Assembly (NCBI GenBank): GCA_021771695.1
Contig: JAETON010000004.1
Location: forward strand, 62,001 to 126,000
Reading direction: 5' to 3'
From: Lachnospiraceae bacterium
GTDB lineage: Bacteria; Bacillota; Clostridia; Lachnospirales; Lachnospiraceae
Length of the DNA: 64,000 bases
This document shows, in pieces, positions 8,459-18,040 of this stretch. Under the pieces are notes generated by a model that searched no databases, was not told the origin of the DNA, and saw nothing but the letters and a program-made list of their open reading frames with translations. Each line of letters begins with the position of its first letter. Positions within the stretch are counted from its first letter, which is position 1. Position numbers and translations under genes: made by a program.

Positions 8459-9946
8459 ATGAAAAAAGGATTTGATAATGCAAAATATCTGGCAATGCAG
8501 TCTAAGCATATCAAAGACAGAATTGCACAATTTGGAAATAAGTTATATTTAGAATTTGGCGGAAAATTATTTGATGATTATCACGCATCCCGTGTGTTAC
8601 CTGGATTTGAACCGGATTCCAAACTTCAAATGTTATTACAATTAAAAGATCAAGCAGAAATCGTTATTGTAATCAGTGCAGAAGATATTGAATCAAATAA
8701 AATCCGTGGAGACTACGGAATTACATATGATATGGATGTTTTGCGTTTAATTGATGCATTCCAGTCTGTAGGTTTATATGTAGGCAGTGTGTGTCTGACA
8801 AAATTTGCAGATCAGCCATCTGCTGAGCAATTCCAAAAACGTTTACAATCCTTAGGAATCAAATCCTACCGTCATTATAAAATTCCTGGTTATCCAAGTA
8901 ATATAGAATATATTGTTAGTGATGATGGATATGGAAGAAATGATTATATTGAAACCGAGCGTCCATTGGTTGTCATTACAGCTCCAGGACCAGGAAGTGG
9001 AAAAATGGCAACATGTCTGTCTCAGCTTTATCATGAACATAAACGTGGTGTAGAAGCTGGTTATGCAAAATTTGAAACATTTCCAATCTGGAACATTCCT
9101 TTAAAGCATCCGGTAAATCTCGCCTACGAAGCAGCAACCGCAGATTTAAATGATGTCAATATGATTGATTCTTTTCATTTGGAAGCTTATGGGGAAACAA
9201 CCGTCAATTATAACCGTGACATCGAAATTTTCCCTGTTGTTAACGCCATGTTTGAGCTGATTTCAGGAAAAAGCCCATACAAATCTCCAACCGATATGGG
9301 GGTCAATATGGCAGGAAATTGTATATTTGATGACGATGCCTGCTGCCGTGCCTCCGAACAGGAAATTATCCGCAGATATTATAAATGTTTATGTGAAAAG
9401 AAACGTAAAGGGGAATCCAACGATAATCAATTTAAGCTGGAATCTCTAATGAGACAGGCTAAAATCACAGTAAAAGACCGTAAAATCGTTGATGCAGCAT
9501 TAGATGCAGAAAAAGAAACCGGACATCCAGCCGCAGCCATTGAACTTCCTAACGGTGAAATCGTAACAGGAAAAACAAGTGATCTGCTGGGAGCATCTGC
9601 TGCAACTCTGTTAAATGCATTAAAAGTACTTGCTGGAATTGATCATGAAGTAAAATTGGTATCTCCAAAAAATATTGAACCAATCCAGACATTAAAAACA
9701 AGTTATCTGGGAAGCCAAAATCCAAGATTACATACTGATGAAATTTTAATTGCATTATCTGCAAGTGCAGCCGAAAATAAGGAGGCAGAACTTGCAATGA
9801 AGCAACTGCCATTGTTAAAAGGCTGTGAAGCGCATACAACGGTACTTATATCCTCTGTGGATGAAACTATTTTCAAAAAATTAGGCATACACCTAACTTG
9901 TGAACCAAAATATGAAGAATCCAAACGGAAATATCACAAACATTAA
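8459..9946 (+). CDS. DUF1846 (UPF0371) family protein
   Basis: A 495-residue cytoplasmic protein that matches the widespread but functionally undefined DUF1846 family in length and in motifs. Visible motifs are the N-terminal FDNAKYLAMQSKHIKDRI, an EFGGKLFDDYHASRVLPGF segment, a glycine-rich TAPGPGSGKMATCLSQ loop near residues 176-191 that resembles a nucleotide-binding P-loop, and DDDACCRASEQEI. AAGGAGTAAAAAATTT precedes ATG 8459. It is monocistronic, with a terminator at 9975-10013. I do not assign a reaction. The P-loop-like segment suggests nucleotide binding, but that is inference. Confidence 0.85.
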   Translation: MKKGFDNAKYLAMQSKHIKDRIAQFGNKLYLEFGGKLFDDYHASRVLPGFEPDSKLQMLLQLKDQAEIVIVISAEDIESNKIRGDYGITYDMDVLRLIDAFQSVGLYVGSVCLTKFADQPSAEQFQKRLQSLGIKSYRHYKIPGYPSNIEYIVSDDGYGRNDYIETERPLVVITAPGPGSGKMATCLSQLYHEHKRGVEAGYAKFETFPIWNIPLKHPVNLAYEAATADLNDVNMIDSFHLEAYGETTVNYNRDIEIFPVVNAMFELISGKSPYKSPTDMGVNMAGNCIFDDDACCRASEQEIIRRYYKCLCEKKRKGESNDNQFKLESLMRQAKITVKDRKIVDAALDAEKETGHPAAAIELPNGEIVTGKTSDLLGASAATLLNALKVLAGIDHEVKLVSPKNIEPIQTLKTSYLGSQNPRLHTDEILIALSASAAENKEAELAMKQLPLLKGCEAHTTVLISSVDETIFKKLGIHLTCEPKYEESKRKYHKH

Positions 9947-9974
9947 AAATAAATATTTCTCTATATCATTTGAA

Positions 9975-10013
9975 ATAACAAGACCTCCAGCGAAATGTTG
10001 GTGGTCTTGTTAT
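9975..10013. terminator. Bidirectional terminator between DUF1846 gene and yneA-like gene
   Basis: ATAACAAGACC (9975-9985) pairs with GGTCTTGTTAT (10003-10013), and the stem continues inward as CCAGC/GTTGG with a GAAAT loop. It lies between convergent genes. Confidence 0.75.
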
Positions 10014-10039
10014 ACAAAATTATAAAATCATCTCACTGA

Positions 10040-10348
10040 TTATTCTATATCGGTATAATAAGGAACAACCAAATACATGTCCTCTGTTATTGTTTGGTCA
10101 TAAATATGATTCGTCTCGCAGACCTCATCAATATACTCATCCACAGATTCATATTCATCACTGATTCTCTCCTTAGCAATGGACCATAAAGAATCTCCCT
10201 TTTTTACTTGAATGCTTGTAAATCTTTTCTCCCTGCTGTCTTTTGCATCTACAACAGATCTGCTTCCCATAAATAATGCTCCAATCACAAAACATATCAC
10301 TATGATAAATGCAGTTAATGCAGCTATTTTCATTCTTCTAATCTTCAT
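10040..10348 (-). CDS. yneA: LysM-domain membrane protein, YneA-like SOS cell-division inhibitor
   Basis: A 102-residue protein with one N-terminal membrane segment (KIAALTAFIIVICFVIGALF) and a C-terminal extracytoplasmic LysM domain (IQVKKGDSLWSIAKERI ... LVVPYY). GGAGGGATACTT precedes ATG 10348; the longer frame to 10408 would start inside an SOS-box cluster and is rejected. Size, topology and a position divergent from lexA match Bacillus YneA, which blocks cell division during DNA damage. The four SOS-like sites between it and lexA support LexA control. The functional call is by synteny and domain architecture; sequence identity to YneA was not tested. Confidence 0.75.
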   Translation of the reverse strand: MKIRRMKIAALTAFIIVICFVIGALFMGSRSVVDAKDSREKRFTSIQVKKGDSLWSIAKERISDEYESVDEYIDEVCETNHIYDQTITEDMYLVVPYYTDIE

Positions 10349-10369
10349 AAGTATCCCTCCAACTCTTAT

Positions 10370-10456
10370 CGAACATTTGTTTATGGCTTTATTATATATT
10401 CCGAACATTCGTTTGTCAATACTTTTCTCGAAAATTTGTTCGGGAACACTTGTTTC
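10370..10456. promoter_or_regulatory. Cluster of four SOS-box-like LexA sites
   Basis: Four 14-bp sites resembling the Firmicute SOS box CGAAC-N4-GTTCG: CGAACATTTGTTTA (10370-10383), CGAACATTCGTTTG (10402-10415), CGAAAATTTGTTCG (10429-10442) and GGAACACTTGTTTC (10443-10456). The last two abut exactly. The last overlaps the -35 of lexA (TTGTTT 10450-10455, 17-bp spacer, TATAAT 10473-10478). The first lies 22 nt upstream of the yneA-like start. Confidence 0.8.
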
Positions 10457-10507
10457 TTCCTTTTATGTATGGTATAATTTTCATAAGAAAAAAACGGAGG
10501 GTATATT

Positions 10508-11125
10508 ATGTCAAGAGAACAGTTAAGTGATAAACAGCAGCAGATACTGGAATTTATCAAGCAGCGAATATTAGAAAAAGGATATCCGCCTGCTGTCCGT
10601 GAAATATGCGAAGCAGTTCATTTAAGATCTACTTCTTCTGTACACTCCCATCTGGAAACCTTGGAACGAAAAGGTTATATCCGCAGAGACCCAACAAAGC
10701 CGCGTGCTATTGAAATCATAGATGATGAATTTAATCTTGCAAGACGTGAAATCATACATATTCCAATCGTTGGAACGATTGCTGCAGGAGAACCGATTCT
10801 GGCAACAGAGAATATCGAAGATTATTTTCCTATGCAGCCGGATTTTATCAGCAATAAAAATACATTTATGCTGCATGTCCGCGGTGAAAGTATGATCAAT
10901 GCCGGCATTCTGGATGGTGATATGGTAATTATCGAACAGCAGTCTACCGCTTCTAATGGTGATATTGTTGCAGCTATGATTGATGATTCTGCAACAATTA
11001 AGACATTTTACAAAGAAGACGGCCATTACCGCCTGCAGCCGGAGAATGATACTATGGATCCTATCATTGTTTCTGAAATTTCCATTATTGGTAAAGTTGT
11101 TGGTCTTTACCGCACCATGAGATAA
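10508..11125 (+). CDS. lexA: LexA repressor
   Basis: Self-cleaving repressor of the SOS regulon. 205 residues: N-terminal winged-helix DNA-binding domain (about 1-70) and C-terminal S24 peptidase domain. The autocleavage bond is Ala93-Gly94 in [10 protein letters not shown], and the Ser/Lys dyad is Ser128 (RGESMI) and Lys165 (SATIKTF). GGAGGGTATATT precedes ATG 10508. SOS-box-like sites overlap its promoter, consistent with autorepression. A strong terminator follows. All key residues are present. Confidence 0.97.
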   Translation: MSREQLSDKQQQILEFIKQRILEKGYPPAVREICEAVHLRSTSSVHSHLETLERKGYIRRDPTKPRAIEIIDDEFNLARREIIHIPIVGTIAAGEPILATENIEDYFPMQPDFISNKNTFMLHVRGESMINAGILDGDMVIIEQQSTASNGDIVAAMIDDSATIKTFYKEDGHYRLQPENDTMDPIIVSEISIIGKVVGLYRTMR

Positions 11126-11134
11126 AATATAACA

Positions 11135-11174
11135 AAAAATACCTGAAAGATTTCATCATCTTTCAGGTATTTTT
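11135..11174. terminator. Strong bidirectional terminator after lexA
   Basis: AAATACCTGAAAGAT (11137-11151) and its exact complement (11158-11172) are separated by TTCATC. A tracts on one side and T tracts on the other suit both lexA (plus) and the rsfS end (minus). Confidence 0.9.
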
Positions 11175-11211
11175 CTGCTGATTTTAAAAAATCCATTTTC
11201 TCTCTATTCTT

Positions 11212-11559
11212 CTATTCATTCATATTTATTTCCACACCGTCTTTCCAAATTCGTTCCAAATCATAAAATAATCGATTTTCTTTATCAAAAACATGAATAA
11301 TAATATCATTAAAATCTAAGAGAACCCAGCTTCCGCCACGATACCCTTCCATCTGCTTCATTTGGTATCCTGCTTTTTCTAATTCTTCCTGCACATTATC
11401 TACAATTGCCTGTACTTGATTTTTATTTGTACCATTTGCAATCATAAAATAATCTGCCACAACTGATATTCCACGTATATCAATCACTTTAATATCTTCT
11501 GCCAGCTTATCATCTAATGCCTGATAAGCAATTTTTACCATATCTAATGCTTGTTCCAT
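11212..11559 (-). CDS. rsfS: Ribosome silencing factor RsfS
   Basis: Iojap/YbeB/RsfS family, 115 residues. In the family it binds ribosomal protein L14 and blocks subunit joining under starvation. The visible core is IKVIDIRGISVVADYFMIANGTNKNQVQAI followed by EGYRGGSWVLLDFNDIIIHVF, the family signature. ATG 11559 follows AGGAGAAGTGT and lies 10 nt behind yqeK. It is the last gene of obg-yhbY-nadD-yqeK-rsfS, a common Firmicute arrangement. Confidence 0.95.
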   Translation of the reverse strand: MEQALDMVKIAYQALDDKLAEDIKVIDIRGISVVADYFMIANGTNKNQVQAIVDNVQEELEKAGYQMKQMEGYRGGSWVLLDFNDIIIHVFDKENRLFYDLERIWKDGVEINMNE

Positions 11560-11569
11560 ACACTTCTCC

Positions 11570-12151
11570 TTACGCCTTTGTCTGTTTCAGATAGTATTCA
11601 TAAGTTTCTATTGTTTTATAACCAATCTTTTGTTTCCGTCCTTTTAGATACTCAATTGTATGATCCAAAATCTGTAATGTACATACATCTAAATTTTGAA
11701 ACGCCATTTTTCTTACTTCACAAAGCCCCGGTATCATTCTCCGGTCTGGTTCAATATAATCCGCAATAAATATCATCTGCTCCAATGGCTTCATTTTAGG
11801 TTTTCCAGTAGTATGACATTCAATTGCATTTAAAATTTCCAAGTCATTTTCCCCATAATATTCTCTTGCTATGAAAGGGGCTAATGCTGAATGCATCAAC
11901 TGCGGACTATCCGTTAGTATTCCATCTAAAGATATTCTATATTTCTCACAAAATTTTCTTTGCTGTACCAAAGAATACCCTTTCGCACAATCATGAAGAA
12001 GTCCTGCTTTATATGCTTTCTGAATATCCTCGTCAAATGCCATCGCCATGGATGCTGCTGTATAAGCTACTCCTAAAGTATGACGATACCTTTCCGGTTT
12101 TAAATTCAATTTTAACTGCTGTTCCATTTCATCAATGTTCATACAAATCAT
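11570..12151 (-). CDS. yqeK: HD-domain hydrolase YqeK, putative Ap4A hydrolase
   Basis: 193-residue HD-superfamily protein. The family includes symmetrical diadenosine tetraphosphatases that return Ap4A to ADP. Metal-binding residues are visible in RYRHTLGVAYTA, the HD pair in LLHDCAKGY, and the later SALAPFIARE and IECHTTGKP segments. The start is either ATG 12151, which has AGAAAG close by, or ATG 12142 (MNIDEMEQQL); both overlap the end of nadD, so translation is probably coupled. The position between nadD and rsfS is the typical one. Confidence 0.92.
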   Translation of the reverse strand: MICMNIDEMEQQLKLNLKPERYRHTLGVAYTAASMAMAFDEDIQKAYKAGLLHDCAKGYSLVQQRKFCEKYRISLDGILTDSPQLMHSALAPFIAREYYGENDLEILNAIECHTTGKPKMKPLEQMIFIADYIEPDRRMIPGLCEVRKMAFQNLDVCTLQILDHTIEYLKGRKQKIGYKTIETYEYYLKQTKA

Positions 12152-12734
12152 TTCTTTCTATATAATCAATTACTTTCTCTGGTAAAAAAAAGTGGATACT
12201 TTGTCCGGCTGCCTTTTTCATCCGAATTTCATGAGATGAAATTTCCATACTTGGACTGCCTAAATGATAAATTTTTCCAGAATATTTATGTTCCAGATAA
12301 TCTATCTGTGCATCTAAAGCACTTCTGGAATCATTTCTAGATGCAACTAAAATATCCGCCATTGCCAAAATCTGATCCGGATCTTTCCAAGTTTCAATTT
12401 GATATAAAGAATCTGCACCCATAATAAAATAGTATTTTCCATCAAAATTCTGTTTTGTCAATTCTTTTAGAGTATCCACTGTATAAGTCGTTCCTTCTCT
12501 TTGAAGTTCTAAGCCGCTGAACTGAAAATAAGGGTAATCTTCTATCGCCAGACGTATCATTTCTGTACGGTCATGCTCTGTTACGCCTCCAGAAATCGTT
12601 TTATAAGCTGGATTTTTCGTCGGCATGACCAGAATTTTATCTAACCCAAACTCTTCTTTCGCTGATTGACCTAAAATTAAATGTCCAAAATGAATGGGAT
12701 TAAAAGTACCGCCGAGAATTCCTATTTTTTGCAT
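12132..12734 (-). CDS. nadD: Nicotinate-nucleotide adenylyltransferase
   Basis: Transfers AMP from ATP to nicotinate mononucleotide in NAD synthesis. 200 residues, normal length. The nucleotidyltransferase signature GGTFNPIHFGH lies at residues 8-18, and the C-terminal SSHEIR motif that binds ATP phosphates is present. TTTTTGGAGGTTTGAT precedes ATG 12734. It overlaps yqeK by up to 20 nt and follows yhbY by 16 nt. Confidence 0.96.
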   Translation of the reverse strand: MQKIGILGGTFNPIHFGHLILGQSAKEEFGLDKILVMPTKNPAYKTISGGVTEHDRTEMIRLAIEDYPYFQFSGLELQREGTTYTVDTLKELTKQNFDGKYYFIMGADSLYQIETWKDPDQILAMADILVASRNDSRSALDAQIDYLEHKYSGKIYHLGSPSMEISSHEIRMKKAAGQSIHFFLPEKVIDYIERNDLYEH

Positions 12735-12750
12735 ATCAAACCTCCAAAAA

Positions 12751-13050
12751 CTATTTCTTCACCTTTGGAAGTTCAATTCTTTTATGCTTTTTAGATTCTT
12801 TATATAAAACAATCTTTTTCCCAATAACCTGTACTATTTGAGATCTGGTTCTTTCTGCAAGAATCTCTGCCAAATCTTTGGGATCATCCATACAATTTTG
12901 AAGTACATTAACTTTCACCAGTTCCCTGGCTTCCAAAGCATCTCTGACACCAGAAACCAGTTCTGGGGAAATACTTCCTTTTCCAATATTGTATATTGGG
13001 TCCAATTTCATAGCAAGACTTTTCAAATACGCTCTTTGTTTGCTTGTCAT
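12751..13050 (-). CDS. yhbY: YhbY-family RNA-binding protein
   Basis: CRM-domain (CRS1/YhbY) protein associated with ribosome assembly, 99 residues. The start at ATG 13050 (MTSKQRAYLKSLAMKLDPIY) is preceded by GGAGGAAGAG; the longer frame to 13122 lies within obg and is rejected. The GKGSISPELV motif and the basic C-terminus are typical. It sits 16 nt after obg and 16 nt before nadD. Confidence 0.93.
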   Translation of the reverse strand: MTSKQRAYLKSLAMKLDPIYNIGKGSISPELVSGVRDALEARELVKVNVLQNCMDDPKDLAEILAERTRSQIVQVIGKKIVLYKESKKHKRIELPKVKK

Positions 13051-13066
13051 CTCTTCCTCCAATTTT

Positions 13067-14365
<1,299 letters not shown>

Positions 14366-14404
14366 TTACAAATAGAAAATCTAAAAATATAAATTTCCCA
14401 TGTA

Positions 14405-14440
14405 ATAAAAAGCGGCTCCAAATATGAAATTTGAAGCCGT
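14405..14440 (-). terminator. Terminator after rpmA
   Basis: On the minus strand CGGCTTCAAAT (14429-14439) pairs with ATTTGGAGCCG (14413-14423), with one G-T pair, and is followed by TTTTTAT. It separates rplU-prp-rpmA from obg. Confidence 0.75.
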
Positions 14441-14476
14441 AATTGCTGTATGTCTATGCTCTGTGTTTCGCTGCAA

Positions 14477-14758
14477 TTATGCAACCGGATGTACAGAACA
14501 CTGTTTCTTATCTCTACCTTTTCTTTCGAAACGTACAATACCATCTACTAATGCAAATAATGTATCGTCTCCACCACGTCCTACGTTAACACCTGGATGG
14601 ATTTTTGTTCCTCGCTGTCTGTAAAGAATATTACCAGCTTTTACAAACTGTCCGTCAGCTCTTTTCGCACCTAATCTCTTAGATTCTGAGTCTCTACCGT
14701 TCTTTGTAGAACCCATTCCTTTTTTATGGGCGAAAAATTGAAGGTTCATTTTCATCAT
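14477..14758 (-). CDS. rpmA: 50S ribosomal protein L27 with cleavable N-terminal extension
   Basis: 93-residue L27. The start is ATG 14758, well spaced from GAGGAGGTG; the reading frame is open further upstream, but only into prp. The N-terminus [14 protein letters not shown] carries the Firmicute extension ending in LQFF before A, which is removed by the Prp protease before L27 can function at the peptidyl-transferase centre. prp is directly upstream. Confidence 0.97.
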   Translation of the reverse strand: MMKMNLQFFAHKKGMGSTKNGRDSESKRLGAKRADGQFVKAGNILYRQRGTKIHPGVNVGRGGDDTLFALVDGIVRFERKGRDKKQCSVHPVA

Positions 14759-14762
14759 TTTG

Positions 14763-15089
14763 TTACACCTCCTCAAAAATTACATCTAAATACTGTCCCT
14801 GTTCTTCTTCAATACTGCTAAGTCCAAGAATCAGTGATTTTAATAATAAACTTCCTTCCACAGAAAGTTCTTCCGTAAATACTACGTTTAACCGTGCATT
14901 CTCTTCATCAACATCTGCTTGATAATTATCATCTGTCAATTGATCCAGAGAATTCACAAAATTTATAACCAGTGCGGATACTGCCGAACAAACAATATCT
15001 TGTCCTTCTTCATCGTATCCTGCATGGTCTCGTGAATCAAATCCCTGAAAGGAACCATCCTCACGTTGATAGAATGTGATCTTCGTCAT
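14763..15089 (-). CDS. prp: Ribosomal-processing cysteine protease Prp
   Basis: 108-residue cysteine protease that removes the N-terminal extension of L27. The catalytic pair is His22 (DHAGY) and Cys34 (IVCSAVSAL), the same spacing and positions as described for staphylococcal Prp. Located between rplU and rpmA, its conserved place in Firmicutes, 4 nt from the L27 start. Confidence 0.95.
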   Translation of the reverse strand: MTKITFYQREDGSFQGFDSRDHAGYDEEGQDIVCSAVSALVINFVNSLDQLTDDNYQADVDEENARLNVVFTEELSVEGSLLLKSLILGLSSIEEEQGQYLDVIFEEV

Positions 15090-15106
15090 AACTCTATCTC
15101 CAGATA

Positions 15107-15415
15107 TTATCCAACGATACTATCGATTTTTACCTGTGTAAATAATTGTCTATGTCCGTTTTTCTTATGGTATCCAGTTTTTCTCTTATATTTGTAAACG
15201 ATGACTTTCTTGTCTTTTCCTTCGCTTACAACAGAAGCTTCAACTTTCGCACCATCAACGGTAGGTGTTCCAACTTTTACAGTATCTCCGCCAACTAAAA
15301 GTACATCATCAAATGTAATTTTAGCACCAACTTCAGCGTCAAGTTTTTCAACTTTAATTACGTCGCCTTCGCTTACTTTATACTGTTTTCCACCTGTTGC
15401 GATAATTGCGTACAT
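15107..15415 (-). CDS. rplU: 50S ribosomal protein L21
   Basis: 102 residues from ATG 15415 ([18 protein letters not shown]), which follows AATAGGAGGTGCCGTG; a frame opening at 15436 would begin in the leader. The C-terminal [21 protein letters not shown] is diagnostic of L21. First gene of rplU-prp-rpmA, expressed from its own promoter and preceded by an L21-type leader. Confidence 0.97.
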   Translation of the reverse strand: MYAIIATGGKQYKVSEGDVIKVEKLDAEVGAKITFDDVLLVGGDTVKVGTPTVDGAKVEASVVSEGKDKKVIVYKYKRKTGYHKKNGHRQLFTQVKIDSIVG

Positions 15416-15486
15416 CACGGCACCTCCTATTATCAATCTCGCCAGCTTCGGTGATTCCCATACTTATACCTCGCTGTGCGGCATAC
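15416..15486 (-). ncRNA. L21 ribosomal-protein leader RNA
   Basis: The roughly 70-nt untranslated region of rplU contains GCGAGGTATAAGTATGGGAA and CACCGAAGCTGGCGAGA on the minus strand. I recognise this as the conserved Firmicute L21 leader element, thought to mediate autoregulation by L21. Recognised from sequence memory; the structure was not modelled. Confidence 0.7.
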
Positions 15487-15492
15487 CATGTT

Positions 15493-15521
15493 ATAATATC
15501 AACACTTTTCCAAAATGTCAA
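15493..15521 (-). promoter_or_regulatory. Promoter of rplU-prp-rpmA
   Basis: On the minus strand TTGACA (15516-15521), a 17-bp spacer and TATTAT (15493-15498). The -35 lies inside the last codons of the RNase gene. Confidence 0.75.
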
Positions 15522-16641
15522 TATCTATTTGGCGAAATATTGGATTTCTTTCCTTTTTTCTCGTAATTTCCATAATTCCTAATTTTGTCAAATCAACTGC
15601 AGTTGCTTTTTTAGAATCCATGTCCAAATATTTCTGCATCGTCCGAAGCAAAGTATCTTTGTCATATTCTGAATCCATATCAATAAAATCAATCATAATA
15701 ATTCCAGACAAATTCCGAAGGCGTATCTGCCTTGCTGCCTCTTTTGCTGCTTCCAAATTCATTTTCCGGATATGTGCTTTTTTATCTCCTTTTCCGACAG
15801 ATTTTCCTGTGTTCACATCAATCACAGCCATAGCCTCTGTTTGCTCTATATAAAGAAATCCACCAGATTTCATCCATACTTTTTTACTCAATGCTTCTTT
15901 TAAATAATGTCTGATTCTGTAGCGGCGTTCAATATCTCCCGCTGTTTCTGAAAACTGCTGCACACAAAATCCTTCTTTTTGGAAAATATCTGCCATTTCC
16001 GGCTGATCTGTAATAATTTGCTCAATCTGCTCTGTATCTTGACCAAACAACAGCAGCTCCGTCATATTCTGATTTGTATCAATCAATTGAAACGGCTGGC
16101 GGTATTCTTTTTTTCTAAGGATTTCGCCATATCTATCTGCCAAAACAGACGCTTCCTCTACCACCGCCTGTTTCGGTGCTCTGGCTGCACTTGTCCTCAA
16201 AATAAACCCATAGTCACTGGTAACCAAAGGCTCTGCCATCCTTTTTAACTGATGCCTCGTTTCTTTTTCTCTGATCTTATTGGAAATTCCTATGGATGCT
16301 TTATCCGAAGTCAAAACAAGATACTTCCCGGTTAGTTCAATCTGATCCGAAAGCATTGGTTTCTTTTCCTTTGTCGCTTCCTTCTTCACTTGAACTAAAA
16401 TCTCATCATCAATCTTCAATTCCCGGTTACGAATAGGAAGGAAACCAAGTTCACCTTTTTCATACTCTACAAAGGCACCTTGAATATTTTTTACAATATT
16501 TTTTACCTTCCCAAGATAAATATTCCCGATGAAACTTCTTTCTTTTGCAGACACACATTGAAATTCGACAATTTCATGATTTATCATCCACGCACTAATC
16601 ACATCGTTTTGCAATTTTGTTACAATAATCTCTGACGGCAT
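15499..16641 (-). CDS. rng: Ribonuclease E/G family endoribonuclease
   Basis: 380-residue RNase G-type protein that cleaves single-stranded A/U-rich RNA 5'-end-dependently in rRNA and mRNA processing. An S1-like region (SFIGNIYLGKVKNIVKNIQGAFVEY split across residues about 35-60) and the catalytic core (AVIDVNTGKSVG, then IRLRNLSGIIMIDFIDM) with the two metal-binding Asp are visible. No long C-terminal scaffold is present, so this is the short G-type form. ATG 16641 is only 3 nt from the end of fabV, so the two genes are probably co-transcribed. Confidence 0.93.
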   Translation of the reverse strand: MPSEIIVTKLQNDVISAWMINHEIVEFQCVSAKERSFIGNIYLGKVKNIVKNIQGAFVEYEKGELGFLPIRNRELKIDDEILVQVKKEATKEKKPMLSDQIELTGKYLVLTSDKASIGISNKIREKETRHQLKRMAEPLVTSDYGFILRTSAARAPKQAVVEEASVLADRYGEILRKKEYRQPFQLIDTNQNMTELLLFGQDTEQIEQIITDQPEMADIFQKEGFCVQQFSETAGDIERRYRIRHYLKEALSKKVWMKSGGFLYIEQTEAMAVIDVNTGKSVGKGDKKAHIRKMNLEAAKEAARQIRLRNLSGIIMIDFIDMDSEYDKDTLLRTMQKYLDMDSKKATAVDLTKLGIMEITRKKERNPIFRQIDIDILEKC

Positions 16642-16643
16642 TT

Positions 16644-17834
16644 TTATCCTTCCAAACTTGGAATTGACATTACAGGATCAACATCTGCATTATAATCAAC
16701 ACCTTCTTCACCAAATCCAAACATATGATAGAAGTCTTCCCAATATCCATCAATATCTGCCAGCTCTTTTACATTTGATGTTTCAATCTGTTTCCAGCGT
16801 AATTTTACTTCATCTTGTACATCATCTTTTAATTCCCAGTCATCCATACGGATCCATCCATGTTCATCTGTCACTGCATCCAACAAAAGATTCTTTTCCT
16901 GAAACAATCGTTCAATCTGCTCAATACAGCCTTCATGAAGATTCTTTTCCTTCATAACTTTATATAAAACAGACATATATAATGGAACAATCGGAATCGC
17001 AGAACTTGCCTGTGTCACCAATCCTTTATTTACTGAAATATAAGCTTTCAAGCCTTTATCTTTAAATTCCTCTGTTATCTCATCTGCAGTCTTATGCAAA
17101 TGTTTCTTTGCCTCCCCGATGGTTCCCTCAAAATAAATAGGATATGTAAGCTCTGAACCAATATATGAATATGCTGCTGTCACTGCATTGTCTGCCAAAA
17201 CTCCGGCTTCATCCAATGCTTCGATCCAAAGTTTCCAGTCCTCTCCGCCCATAACCTTTACTGTAGCTTCTATTTCCTCTTCCGTTGCTGCCGGAATTGT
17301 CTTCATACCAATGGTATTATCCTTCAAATTCAGATTCTTATTGGTAAAATCATCTCCTGTAGTCTTTAACACAGAACGATATGAAGTTCCATCTGGAGCA
17401 GTTCTTCTTGGTGCAGCAAGACTATAAATCACTGTATCTACCTGTCCAAAATCTCTGCGGATTGTTTCAATGGTTATATCCTTTATTTCCTTGGAAAATG
17501 CGTCTCCATTGATAGATTTTGCATAACATCCTTCTTCTTTTGCAAATTCTTCAAATGCCGCTGTATTATACCATCCCGGAGTTGCCGTCTTTTTTCCGTT
17601 GGATGGACGTTCAAACATAATTCCTAATGTATCAGCGTGGCATCCAAAAGCAGCAACGATTCTGGATGCCAGTCCATATCCGGTAGAACATCCAATCACC
17701 AAAACTTTCTTTGCTTCACCTGGAATTTCACCTTGAGAACGCACATAAGCAATCTGATCTGCGACATTCTTTCTGCAGCCTTCCGGGTGTGCAGTCAAAC
17801 ATAAGTAATCTTTTACTTTTGGACTAATAATCAT
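16644..17834 (-). CDS. fabV: Trans-2-enoyl-ACP/CoA reductase FabV
   Basis: NADH-dependent reduction of trans-2-enoyl-ACP (or CoA), the last step of fatty-acid elongation. 396 residues from ATG 17834, which has GGGAGAG upstream; the extended frame to 17870 lacks a ribosome-binding site. The cofactor loop VLVIGCSTGYGLASR (about 44-58), the SLAAPRR segment and the FabV-specific Y-x8-K catalytic pair (Tyr234, Lys243 in YPIYFEGTIGEAKK) are present. It has its own promoter and is followed closely by rng. A FabV enzyme is relatively insensitive to triclosan (family knowledge). Confidence 0.96.
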   Translation of the reverse strand: MIISPKVKDYLCLTAHPEGCRKNVADQIAYVRSQGEIPGEAKKVLVIGCSTGYGLASRIVAAFGCHADTLGIMFERPSNGKKTATPGWYNTAAFEEFAKEEGCYAKSINGDAFSKEIKDITIETIRRDFGQVDTVIYSLAAPRRTAPDGTSYRSVLKTTGDDFTNKNLNLKDNTIGMKTIPAATEEEIEATVKVMGGEDWKLWIEALDEAGVLADNAVTAAYSYIGSELTYPIYFEGTIGEAKKHLHKTADEITEEFKDKGLKAYISVNKGLVTQASSAIPIVPLYMSVLYKVMKEKNLHEGCIEQIERLFQEKNLLLDAVTDEHGWIRMDDWELKDDVQDEVKLRWKQIETSNVKELADIDGYWEDFYHMFGFGEEGVDYNADVDPVMSIPSLEG

Positions 17835-17901
17835 AGTTCTCTCCCTTTCATATATTTGCCTCTTTGGCAATTATTTTTAATATCAAAATATTATCTATAA
17901 A

Positions 17902-17931
17902 ATTATAATATGTTCTATATCACACTGTCAA
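17902..17931 (-). promoter_or_regulatory. Promoter of fabV-rng
   Basis: On the minus strand TTGACA (17926-17931), an 18-bp spacer and TATAAT (17902-17907). A GAACC-N5-GGTTC inverted repeat (17936-17950) lies just upstream of the -35 and TTGCC-N5-GGCAA (17856-17870) lies in the untranslated leader; either could be regulatory. Confidence 0.7.
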
Positions 17932-17984
17932 GCAGGAACCATTTTGGTTCTATGCGCACGCAGAGTCATATCTTCCTGCCTGTA

Positions 17985-18029
17985 ACTCAAAAAGAAATCC
18001 TTATAAACAAAATCTTGCTTATAAGGATT
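17985..18029 (-). terminator. Terminator after NlpC/P60 gene
   Basis: AATCCTTATAA (17996-18006) pairs perfectly with TTATAAGGATT (18019-18029). The minus-strand tail is TTTCTTTTT. Confidence 0.8.
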
Positions 18030-18040
18030 CCGCTAATTTC

